Below, one piece after another: positions 14,315 to 19,986 of a stretch of 19,986 bases of DNA. The stretch's first letter is position 1. Each line of letters begins with the position of its first letter. Source of the DNA: Pseudomonadota bacterium (GTDB lineage: Bacteria; Desulfobacterota; Desulfobacteria; Desulfobacterales; RPRI01). The notes beneath the pieces were generated by a model. That model searched no databases. It was given only the letters and a program-made list of their open reading frames with translations, and had not been told where the DNA came from. The stretch covers positions 1 to 19,986 of the forward strand of contig JAHJRK010000284.1 in assembly GCA_018830925.1 (NCBI GenBank). Reading direction: 5' to 3'. A program made the position numbers and the translations under genes.

Positions 14315-16603
14315 ATGGAATTTATTGAAGAGAAAATAGATATACGTGAATATCTGCGCGTAATCATAAAAAGAAGATGGATCATAATAGCCATATTAAG
14401 CCTTATATTTGTAACTGTGGTTATCCACACATTCACCGCGACTCCCATATTCGAGGCCTTTACACGCATAATAATCGACAAGGAAAATCCGAATGTAGTC
14501 TCCATACAGGAAGTTATGGCTGTTGACGCATCCGGGACAGATTATTACCAGACCCAGTATAAGATAATAGAGAGCCGCTCGGTAGCAAGAAGTGTTATCA
14601 GGCGTTTGGCTCTTGATAAGAGCGAAGAGTTTTTCCCGAAGGCTGATGATAATTTTATTTCTGCAATGATCGGTTCCGTGAAGGACGGAATATCATCTGC
14701 GGCAGGCGCGGTTGCGTCCCTTTTTGTAACTGACGTGAAGAAGGACGATGCGGCAGAAAAAGAAGAGTCGGATAGTGCGCTTGTTACGGCTTTTCTTACC
14801 CGTTTGGAGATCGAGCCTATCAGGAACAGCCGCCTTGTTGATATTAAATACCAGGCAAAGGATCCGTCCGTTGCCGCAAAGATAGTAAACACAATTTCAG
14901 AAGCATACATTGATCAAAACCTTGACACCAAGCTCGCCGCTATTCAGAATGCGGTTAAATGGCTTCACAGCAGGATTGAAGAGGAAAGAAAGAAGGTCGA
15001 AATAGCGGAGCAGGCTCTTTTGCGTTACAAGGAGCAGCATGGAATAATAACAGATTTTTCAAGTAATACCGAGAATGTCACGGCGCAGAAACTGGCCCAG
15101 CTTAACCAGCAGGTGGTGGAAGCCGAATCCCTGCGTGTGGAAGCGGAAACCCGCTACAAACAGGCAAAGGCTCTTGAAGGGAATCCGGATATGCTCGATT
15201 CGATCCCCCAGGTTCTAAATAATGAACTTATCCGCCAGATAAAGACAATGGAGGTGGAGCTCTTTAAACGAATGTCTGAATTTTCCAAGAAATACGGTTC
15301 CAATCATCCCCAGATGGTCGCAATTCAATCCGAACTGAAAACTCTTCAGACAAGAAAAGCCCAGGAAATAAACAGGGTTATCAATTCACTGAACAATGAA
15401 TACAAGGTCACCCTTGCAAAGGAAAATTCATTAAAGGATGCTCTTTACGGACAGAAAAAAGAGTCGCTCAGCCTCAACCAGAAAGCGATAGGATATACAG
15501 TACTTCAGCGTGAGGCGCAGAGCGCCAAGGAGATGTATGACCTTCTAATCAAAAGGTTCAAGGAGACATCCCTTACTGAAGACATGAAGACCGGGAATGT
15601 GAGGATTGTGGACAAGGCTGAAGTTCCAAAGAATCCTGTCAAGCCTCGAAAAGGCCTCAACGTTATTATCGGATTGATAGTCGGCCTCGGTGCCGGCCTT
15701 GGAGCAGCATTTTTTCTCGAATACCTTGACAACACGATCAAGCTTCCCGAAGATATCAAGCGCCACCTTGATATTCCCTTCCTTGGAATAATTCCTCTTT
15801 ATTCGATAAACGGAAATATTGCACAGGATGGTGAGGGCGCGCTTGCCCCTGAGATGATGGTGACCTTCCATTCGCCCAAATCGATTTCGAGCGAGGCTTA
15901 CAGGTACATAAGGACAAATATTCTTTTCTCATCGGCGGACAAGGAACCGCAGGTGCTTCTTGTTTCAAGCGCAGGTCCGCAGGAGGGGAAGACCATAACA
16001 TCGACAAACATCGCGATTGCAATGGCTCAGTCAGGAAATAAAGTTGTTCTGATCGACTGCGATCTCCGCAGGCCGGAAATTCACAAGCTTTTCGGAATAA
16101 AAAAAGATGAAGGAATGACAAACCTTCTTGTGGGCAACAGGAAAATAAATGATGTGATATTTGAAACGAAAATACCTAATCTTTATGTCATTCCTTCGGG
16201 ACCAATTCCTCCTAATCCTTCCGAAATACTCGGATCAAAAAGAATGAAGGATCTTCTGGATAAGCTCAGGCTTGATTTTAACAAGATAATTATTGATTCC
16301 CCGCCGATTGCGGCCGTGACCGATTCCTCGATACTGGCAAAATCGGCCGATGGAGTTGTGCTTGTCGTGCGCGCAGGTGAAACAGCCCGTGAGATAGTCA
16401 AAAACGGACTGGAACAGTTAAAAGGCGTAGGAGCCCATATGCTTGGAGCTGTGTTAAACGGCGTGGATACCGCAAACGACAGCTACTATTACTACCAGTA
16501 TTATTCTTCCTATTATGGAGAAGACGGCGAGGCGAAGAAAGGCGCAAGAACAAAAAGAAAGCCTAGTTTTTTAAACAGGATATCTTCAAACAAGGATACC
16601 TGA
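14315..16603 (+). CDS. wzc: Wzc-type polysaccharide co-polymerase with BY-kinase domain
   Basis: 762 residues. The N-terminal Wzz domain has a first membrane helix at about 21-42 (WIIIAILSLIFVTVVIHTF) and a long periplasmic part with coiled-coil sequence around 215-390 (EERKKVEIAEQALLRYKEQ). A Pro-rich turn (VPKNPVKPRK) precedes the second helix at ~447-468. The cytoplasmic tyrosine kinase follows: Walker A AGPQEGKT near 552-559, Walker A' VVLIDCDLRRP near 577-587, Walker B IIIDSPP near 657. The C-terminus carries the autophosphorylation cluster SYYYYQYYSSYY, with eight tyrosines. It therefore combines chain-length control and phospho-regulation in one chain. GGAG is 12 nt before the ATG, a longer spacing than usual. 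The CpsB-type phosphatase gene follows after 2 bp. Confidence 0.93.
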   Translation: MEFIEEKIDIREYLRVIIKRRWIIIAILSLIFVTVVIHTFTATPIFEAFTRIIIDKENPNVVSIQEVMAVDASGTDYYQTQYKIIESRSVARSVIRRLALDKSEEFFPKADDNFISAMIGSVKDGISSAAGAVASLFVTDVKKDDAAEKEESDSALVTAFLTRLEIEPIRNSRLVDIKYQAKDPSVAAKIVNTISEAYIDQNLDTKLAAIQNAVKWLHSRIEEERKKVEIAEQALLRYKEQHGIITDFSSNTENVTAQKLAQLNQQVVEAESLRVEAETRYKQAKALEGNPDMLDSIPQVLNNELIRQIKTMEVELFKRMSEFSKKYGSNHPQMVAIQSELKTLQTRKAQEINRVINSLNNEYKVTLAKENSLKDALYGQKKESLSLNQKAIGYTVLQREAQSAKEMYDLLIKRFKETSLTEDMKTGNVRIVDKAEVPKNPVKPRKGLNVIIGLIVGLGAGLGAAFFLEYLDNTIKLPEDIKRHLDIPFLGIIPLYSINGNIAQDGEGALAPEMMVTFHSPKSISSEAYRYIRTNILFSSADKEPQVLLVSSAGPQEGKTITSTNIAIAMAQSGNKVVLIDCDLRRPEIHKLFGIKKDEGMTNLLVGNRKINDVIFETKIPNLYVIPSGPIPPNPSEILGSKRMKDLLDKLRLDFNKIIIDSPPIAAVTDSSILAKSADGVVLVVRAGETAREIVKNGLEQLKGVGAHMLGAVLNGVDTANDSYYYYQYYSSYYGEDGEAKKGARTKRKPSFLNRISSNKDT

Positions 16604-16605
16604 TC

Positions 16606-17343
16606 GTGATAGACCTCCACTGCCACATTCTTCCGGGAATTGATGACGGAGCAAAAACGCCGGAAGAGAGCCTGAAAATGGCAGAAATTGCCCTTCGGGA
16701 CGGGATCCATACCATTGTTGCAACTCCACACGTGCTGGGGATTCATTCAAATAATGTAAGGTCGGTTGAAAAATCGATTGCCGGGCTGACAGACGCCTTT
16801 TCAATAAACGGAATAAATATAAGGCTCATCCCCGGAGCGGATGTGCCTCTATCCGCTGGGCTGATGGATAAAATCAAAGGCGGAGAAGCAGGCACTATAA
16901 ACAACGGTATGAAATATATCCTGCTGGAGCTTCCTTCTTACACTGTTCCTCTCAGAGTAAAAGATCTCATTTTTGAACTTAAGATAAATGGTATAACCCC
17001 TGTCATTACGCATCCCGAACGGATTTTGATGATTCAGCAGAATGCAGATATTGCATATGATCTTGTAATAATGGGGGCCTTGTGCCAAGTTACCGCGATG
17101 AGCATTACGGGAGATTTTGGGGAAATTCCGCGAAAAAGCGCCGCCATTCTTCTTAAGAGACGTCTTGTCCATGTAATCGCAACCGATGCCCACTCGGCAG
17201 ATTACAGGCCGCCTGTTTTATCAAAAGCGGTTGAAGCGGCTGCAAATATTCTCTGCAATTATAAAGAGGCTGAATGGATGGTTAAGTCTGTTCCGGCTGC
17301 AATCATATCGGGCCTGTCATTTGATATTCCGGAACCTGTCTGA
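16606..17343 (+). CDS. CpsB/YwqE-type PHP tyrosine-protein phosphatase
   Basis: 245 residues of the PHP-fold metal-dependent phosphatase family (CpsB/CapC/YwqE), which dephosphorylates the tyrosine cluster of BY-kinases. The metal-binding motifs are visible: DLHCHILPGIDDG (His5, His7), ATPH (His42), THPER near 135 and ATDAHS near 192. The start is GTG at 16606, only 2 bp after the wzc stop, with AAGGA 9 nt upstream inside wzc, so translation is likely coupled. This partnership explains how the polymer machine is switched: kinase and phosphatase control the Wzc oligomer. It is the last gene of the EPS core; 45 bp later an integrase-like fragment begins. No terminator is obvious after it. Confidence 0.92.
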   Translation: MIDLHCHILPGIDDGAKTPEESLKMAEIALRDGIHTIVATPHVLGIHSNNVRSVEKSIAGLTDAFSINGINIRLIPGADVPLSAGLMDKIKGGEAGTINNGMKYILLELPSYTVPLRVKDLIFELKINGITPVITHPERILMIQQNADIAYDLVIMGALCQVTAMSITGDFGEIPRKSAAILLKRRLVHVIATDAHSADYRPPVLSKAVEAAANILCNYKEAEWMVKSVPAAIISGLSFDIPEPV

Positions 17344-17388
17344 TGCCAGCTTTTTACGAAACTATTTTTATTGATATTGATTGTTCTC

Positions 17389-17484
17389 ATGGAAATAAAG
17401 AATAAATTTACACCACATCCCAAAATAAAACTTACGGATCAAGTACGACAGATTCTGAGATATCACCATTTCGAGAAAGCATAA
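17389..17484 (+). pseudogene. N-terminal fragment resembling an integron integrase
   Basis: A 31-codon frame from ATG 17389 to TAA 17482-17484 reads KIKLTDQVRQILRYHHF near its end. This matches the pattern at the N-terminus of IntI-type tyrosine recombinases (LxDQVRxxxRxxHYS). After HHF the frame breaks; SRK can be read in another frame, which suggests a frameshift or deletion. No ribosome-binding site is seen and the catalytic domain is absent, so this is a relic. It lies next to an attC array, but at the distal end of the cassettes and pointing toward them, not the standard intI-attI layout. It could instead belong to another tyrosine recombinase, or be chance. Confidence 0.45.
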
Positions 17485-17589
17485 TGATGTTCAACCGTTT
17501 CAGCAATAAGAGAGGTTGAAAATATGTTTCATGTTTATCACACCTCATAAAATTAATAAAGATTTTGGTAATCGGCACAGGAGGGTATC

Positions 17590-17649
17590 CCCCAACGTTG
17601 CTAATCAGCCGCACGGCTTTTTGTGTCGGCTGAATTAGCTATGTTAGAC
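17590..17649 (-). repeat. attC site of the unknown-protein cassette
   Basis: Read on the minus strand: R'' GTCTAAC (17649-17643), L'' TAATTCAGCCG, a central loop with AAAAAGC, L' CGGCTGATTA and R' GTTGGGG (17596-17590). The L''/L' stem is complementary except for one extra T, the extrahelical base typical of attC strand selection. Total length is 60 bp, like the classical 59-base element. The R' last base is G rather than Y. Confidence 0.8.
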
Positions 17650-17662
17650 CTGCCTTTTGGAT

Positions 17663-18046
17663 TTATTTATAATTTGGTTGATATACAATGTTTTCCTTTT
17701 TGATTTTAATTTTTGAGCCTTTTTTTAATACAAACATTGGCGGCAATTCCGTAACCACCTCACCAACATATACTTGATTTTCATGCATTATCATTTTTAA
17801 ATCTAAATGCCCACTTTGATACTCAACCTCATTATCTATAGGCTCGGAAATTGCGAAAAAAGCTCGCACACTATATATTTTTCCAATTTCAATTATAAAT
17901 TTCTTTTCAAAATGCGCGAATTTGTCTATTATCTCCAATAATTCCTTTGGATAATACCCTTTGATTTTTACGTTGTCCAAATTGAAAATGTGGTATTTTT
18001 GTTTTATTAAATCCATTTGGAATTGGTTGCCATTTATAGTTTTCAA
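17663..18046 (-). CDS. Hypothetical protein in an integron cassette
   Basis: Not recognised. From TTG 18046 it has 127 residues; a longer frame starts at TTG 18070 (135 residues). I prefer 18046 because AAGGG lies 7 nt upstream, while 18070 has no ribosome-binding site. An ATG at 18016 is another option. The protein is soluble and Lys/Ile-rich, with alternating strand-like segments (HFEKKFIIEIGKIYSVRAFFAI, GHLDLKMIMHENQVYVGEVVTEL). It ends in a basic stretch, KKGSKIKIKKENIVYQPNYK, and has no signal peptide or membrane helix. The DNA is visibly more AT-rich than the EPS genes to the left, in keeping with transfer. An attC site starts 13 bp after the stop. Function unknown. Confidence 0.65.
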   Translation of the reverse strand: MKTINGNQFQMDLIKQKYHIFNLDNVKIKGYYPKELLEIIDKFAHFEKKFIIEIGKIYSVRAFFAISEPIDNEVEYQSGHLDLKMIMHENQVYVGEVVTELPPMFVLKKGSKIKIKKENIVYQPNYK

Positions 18047-18096
18047 ATCAGTTCCCTTACTCTTTTCCAATTGTTGTAATATTCCAATTTATTAAG

Positions 18097-18155
18097 GTCT
18101 AACGGTTGAACTGTGCCGCCCGGCTTTATGGGTCGGCACCAGTGAATGGATATGT
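18097..18155 (-). repeat. attC site of the LysE cassette
   Basis: Minus strand: R'' ACATATC (18155-18149), then CATTCACTG, the stem GTGCCGACCC/GGGCGGCAC with an extra A in one arm, CAGTTCAACC, and R' GTTAGAC (18103-18097), which matches GTTRRRY exactly. 59 bp. R'' lacks the usual AAC triplet, but it is the complement of this cassette's own 5' boundary GATATGT. Confidence 0.68.
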
Positions 18156-18168
18156 GCCATTGATTGAA

Positions 18169-18798
18169 CTATTTGTTGCTCACGGCAAGTCCAATACCGG
18201 CTCCGATAAAAGTACCACCGATCGTTCTGTTGATGTATTTTCCAACCGATGCTTTTGAGAATAAAGCCACTATTTTTTGGCCGCCTATTGCATATATCAT
18301 GAAGCAACTAAAGGCTATAACCCCTCCAGTTCCCATAAATGTTAAAAACTGAGGAATGTATGCGCTGTTTGGATCAATAAATTGAGGAAATACCGCTGCA
18401 AAAAAAACTATTGCTTTTGGATTCCCGGCAGTCACAAAAACACCCTGAAGAAACATTTTTCTTAGTGGAGATTTTGAGAATGATTGATTGAATGGTTTGT
18501 CGGAAACCTTCATATTAGGCGAGCGCCATATGACGATCCCCATATATATTAAATACGTAGCACCGATCCATTTCATAATATTGAATAAGCTTTCGGATGC
18601 TAACAATATCGCTCCTAAACCAGCAATTGAAACGGCTGCTTGCAAAAATGTGATTGATAGATTGCCAAGTGCTGATGCAATTGTTCTTTTTGCCCCATAC
18701 TTCATGCCGTGAGTTAAAGCTAACAGCATACTGGGGCCTGGCATAATCGAAGCAACAAAGATCGTAATAGAATAAACAAGGAAGAATTTTAAAGACAT
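18169..18798 (-). CDS. LysE/RhtB family amino-acid exporter
   Basis: 209 residues, the standard length. About six hydrophobic helices are present. The family motif near the N-terminus, IMPGPSMLLALTHGMKYGAKR (Pro20-Gly21-Pro22), is intact, as are GLGAILLAS and the GNPKAIVFFAAVFPQFID segment. Members export amino acids or their derivatives (homoserine, threonine, lysine, cysteine); the substrate cannot be told. The ATG has GAGG 7 nt upstream. It is carried as a cassette between two attC-like sites in the same orientation as its neighbours, so it has probably arrived by integron recombination. LysE exporters are plausible cassette cargo because they act alone and need no partners. Confidence 0.9.
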   Translation of the reverse strand: MSLKFFLVYSITIFVASIMPGPSMLLALTHGMKYGAKRTIASALGNLSITFLQAAVSIAGLGAILLASESLFNIMKWIGATYLIYMGIVIWRSPNMKVSDKPFNQSFSKSPLRKMFLQGVFVTAGNPKAIVFFAAVFPQFIDPNSAYIPQFLTFMGTGGVIAFSCFMIYAIGGQKIVALFSKASVGKYINRTIGGTFIGAGIGLAVSNK

Positions 18799-18842
18799 TT
18801 AGTACCTCACTTTACGATATCAAAAATCCAGGTTTTTACTGC

Positions 18843-18973
18843 ACATATCGACAAAGTCAGTGAATCGAACCATGAAGCACATCAAAGTGCAAAAAGACGA
18901 TTCGCAAATCCTAAAATATCAAAGGCTAAAAAAGCGCCGTGTGGTTCGATTTCACTGCACTGCTTGGTTATGT
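18843..18973 (-). repeat. attC-like site of the response-regulator cassette
   Basis: A 131-bp imperfect palindrome. Minus strand: R'' ACATAAC (18973-18967), then an arm containing CAGTGAAATCGAACCA. The matching left arm carries CAGTGAATCGAACCA on the plus strand, with one base fewer. R' is GATATGT (18849-18843). The centre holds a small GCAC/GTGC hairpin. R' has GAT where GTT is the rule, so recombination here may be reduced. Confidence 0.58.
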
Positions 18974-18980
18974 GCTTTTT

Positions 18981-19712
18981 TTATTCCGGTAGCTTCTTAT
19001 CGCTGAATTTATCAAATCTTATAGCAATCTGATTTTCTCTTTGAATGGCTTCTTCCAATTCATCAGGAGTAAACAAATCTTTCGTGACATGCAAATTCAT
19101 TTTATAGAGATGGCATCGGCCTGGCTCTTTTTCTGATCGATCAAGAAATTCCGATAGCTCCTTGCCCTCGCCAATCAGATCATACGATATCTTGTTTTGA
19201 ATATTTCTATGAACCACAAAAGTATATCCTACTCCTACTATTTTTAATTTCGTTAATCCCTTCTTCTTAAGCTCAATTAGCTCCTTCAACTCATCTGGAT
19301 TCATAGGCTTCTCCTCAGCTAAAATTATTTCATTTTGTTTTTTATGTATCTTTACTGCTTTAACGGTTAACTCGCTAATTTTAGCATAAAGTTCACTAGG
19401 ATAATAAGGCTTTTGTAAAAAATCATCCATTCCAACTTCCAAATATTTATCCCCAGCTATTAAATTCCCCGTCAAAGCCATAATAGGTAAATAATTAATT
19501 TTACGGCGGATTATTTTTGTTGCTTCAAAGCCATTCATGAGGGGCATATCAATGTCCATTAAGCAAAGATCGTATTTCCCTTCATTTATTTTGGCTAATT
19601 TAACAGCCTTCTGACCATTCGAGGCTATGTCAAATTCATAGCCCCAATTGTCCATTAACATTTTGATTAACTCTTGCTGGTCTCTATTGTCTTCTGCAAC
19701 TAAGATTTTCAT
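18981..19712 (-). CDS. Response regulator (REC domain) with unrecognised C-terminal domain, cassette-borne
   Basis: 243 residues. Residues 1-~118 form a receiver domain: acidic pair Glu7-Asp8 in ILVAEDNRDQQELI, phospho-acceptor Asp53 in CLMDIDMPLMNGFEATK, Thr81 in MALTGN, and Lys101 in FLQKPYYPSEL. It resembles the REC domains of hybrid histidine kinases. The remaining ~120 residues are not a DNA-binding or GGDEF output domain that I can recognise. They contain ELKKKGLTKLKIVGVGYTFV, an Arg/Lys-rich middle and ELEEAIQRENQIAIRFDKFS. No histidine kinase is adjacent. The ribosome-binding site GAGGGG lies about 11 nt before the ATG and directly abuts the cassette boundary GTTATGT. A lone regulator travelling as a cassette is unusual. 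Confidence 0.82.
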   Translation of the reverse strand: MKILVAEDNRDQQELIKMLMDNWGYEFDIASNGQKAVKLAKINEGKYDLCLMDIDMPLMNGFEATKIIRRKINYLPIMALTGNLIAGDKYLEVGMDDFLQKPYYPSELYAKISELTVKAVKIHKKQNEIILAEEKPMNPDELKELIELKKKGLTKLKIVGVGYTFVVHRNIQNKISYDLIGEGKELSEFLDRSEKEPGRCHLYKMNLHVTKDLFTPDELEEAIQRENQIAIRFDKFSDKKLPE

Positions 19713-19729
19713 ATTTAGCGGTTCCCCTC

Positions 19730-19889
19730 ACATAACGGCGGCTGTTGAGCCGTGAGCATCAGAGGTCTAAAAAAATGTTCTTATTTTTTTAGACCGAGAA
19801 GCGCAGTCGGCTCGAACGCCCTTGATAGGTGGAGCGTGAGCGGAACCTGTCAAGGGCGTTCGAGTGCAACTCAACAGCCGCCGATAAGT
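19730..19889 (-). repeat. Large nested palindrome, attC-like, upstream of the response-regulator cassette
   Basis: The outer stem is a perfect 14 bp: CGGCGGCTGTTGAG (19736-19749) and CTCAACAGCCGCCG (19870-19883). Two inner hairpins follow: GGTCTAAAAAAAT/ATTTTTTTAGACC (19764-19776/19783-19795, perfect) and CTCGAACGCCCTTGATAGGT (19811-19830) with its partner at 19845-19864 (19 of 20). On the minus strand it begins ACTTATC and ends GTTATGT, the 5' boundary of the response-regulator cassette. The size is like that of long attC sites (VCR-type). No coding frame is seen inside. Confidence 0.55.
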
Positions 19890-19950
19890 GAGATGGCCGA
19901 AGGCCAAGTGAGCACTAGCGAACGGTCTCACTTATCAGTGTTGATAAGTG
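19883..19950. repeat. GATAAGTG/CACTTATC repeats at the right end
   Basis: GATAAGTGAGA (19883-19893) pairs exactly with TCTCACTTATC (19926-19936), and the latter's CACTTATC (19929-19936) pairs again with GATAAGTG (19943-19950). The 19930-19936 copy read on the minus strand is GATAAGT, the complement of the R'' ACTTATC of the large palindrome. This may mark the 5' boundary of a gene-less cassette of about 200 bp. Confidence 0.5.
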
Positions 19951-19956
19951 GAAAAC

Positions 19957-19986
19957 TTTCCATCTATTGCCTATATACGATGGAAA
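19957..19986. repeat. Inverted repeat TTTCCATC/GATGGAAA at the window edge
   Basis: The 8-bp arms 19957-19964 and 19979-19986 enclose a 14-nt loop. It may be part of another palindromic site cut by the window end. Confidence 0.35.

Larger units (their letters stand above)
17590..19936 (-). mobile_element. Integron-type gene cassette array (three gene cassettes plus a gene-less unit)
   Basis: All genes here are on the minus strand and each is followed by an imperfect palindrome with attC layout. Inferred cassettes, in minus-strand order: gene-less unit 19936-19736, response regulator 19735-18849, LysE 18848-18103, unknown protein 18102-17596. In each gene cassette the R'' core equals the reverse complement of that cassette's own 5' boundary: GTTATGT/ACATAAC, GATATGT/ACATATC, GTTAGAC/GTCTAAC. 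That is expected if each cassette was once a free circle. No intact integrase is in the window; it may lie beyond 19986, or the array may be a CALIN (cassettes without integrase). Confidence 0.72.

Noticed and set aside
13873..14505. A 210-codon minus-strand open frame crossing the wza-wzc gap
   Set aside because: It overlaps two well-supported genes in antisense and includes the dispersed repeat; its translation is low in recognisable pattern.
17432..17614. A 60-codon minus-strand frame
   Set aside because: It begins inside the attC site and lacks a ribosome-binding site at its start; the segment is better explained as array-edge debris.

Overview
The window looks like chromosomal DNA of a Gram-negative bacterium. 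It encodes a Wza-type export lipoprotein, an outer-membrane beta-barrel with a signal peptide, and periplasmic proteins. The mixture of envelope genes, dispersed REP/MITE-like palindromes, a four-helix-bundle (S23-type) gene, frequent TTG starts and a B12-radical SAM/carbamoyltransferase pair fits a deltaproteobacterial (Desulfobacterota-like) or related lineage. That placement is an inference; there is no rRNA or marker gene in view.

Region 1 (1-4190): the 3' end of a small membrane protein, a gene-poor stretch, a Wzy/WaaL-type O-antigen polymerase or ligase with a C-terminal TPR-like part (+), then on the minus strand a secreted, membrane-anchored protein of unknown function and a four-helix-bundle protein. 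Three blocks of degenerate 7-bp repeats (GCGTRAG / CTYACGC) separate these genes, and three gene stop codons fall inside repeat units.

Region 2 (4182-9699, minus strand): a tightly packed operon, in transcription order GT2 (DPM1-like) glycosyltransferase, B12-binding-type radical SAM enzyme, NodU/CmcH-type carbamoyltransferase and GT39-type integral membrane glycosyltransferase. It could charge a polyprenyl phosphate with a sugar, modify and carbamoylate a glycan, and transfer the sugar on the periplasmic side.

Region 3 (9859-17343, plus strand): a good sigma70-type promoter, a FecR-domain protein with a Thr-rich tail, a BBP2-like outer-membrane barrel, a strong terminator, a MITE-like palindrome, then Wza, a Wzc tyrosine kinase/co-polymerase and a CpsB/YwqE-type PHP phosphatase. 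This is the export and phosphoregulation core of a Wzx/Wzy-type exopolysaccharide pathway. The polymerase at 564-2714 and the glycan genes of region 2 are plausible partners. No flippase or initiating phosphoglycosyltransferase is in the window.

Region 4 (17389-19986): the end of an integron-type gene cassette array, all genes on the minus strand. It carries an unknown protein, a LysE/RhtB exporter and a response regulator with an unrecognised C-terminal domain, each followed by an attC-like palindrome. In every gene cassette the R'' core is the exact complement of that cassette's own 5' boundary, which is the signature of excisable circular cassettes. A 31-codon fragment resembling the N-terminus of an integron integrase lies at the array's distal edge. 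A large gene-less palindromic unit lies at the right edge and the array may continue past the window.
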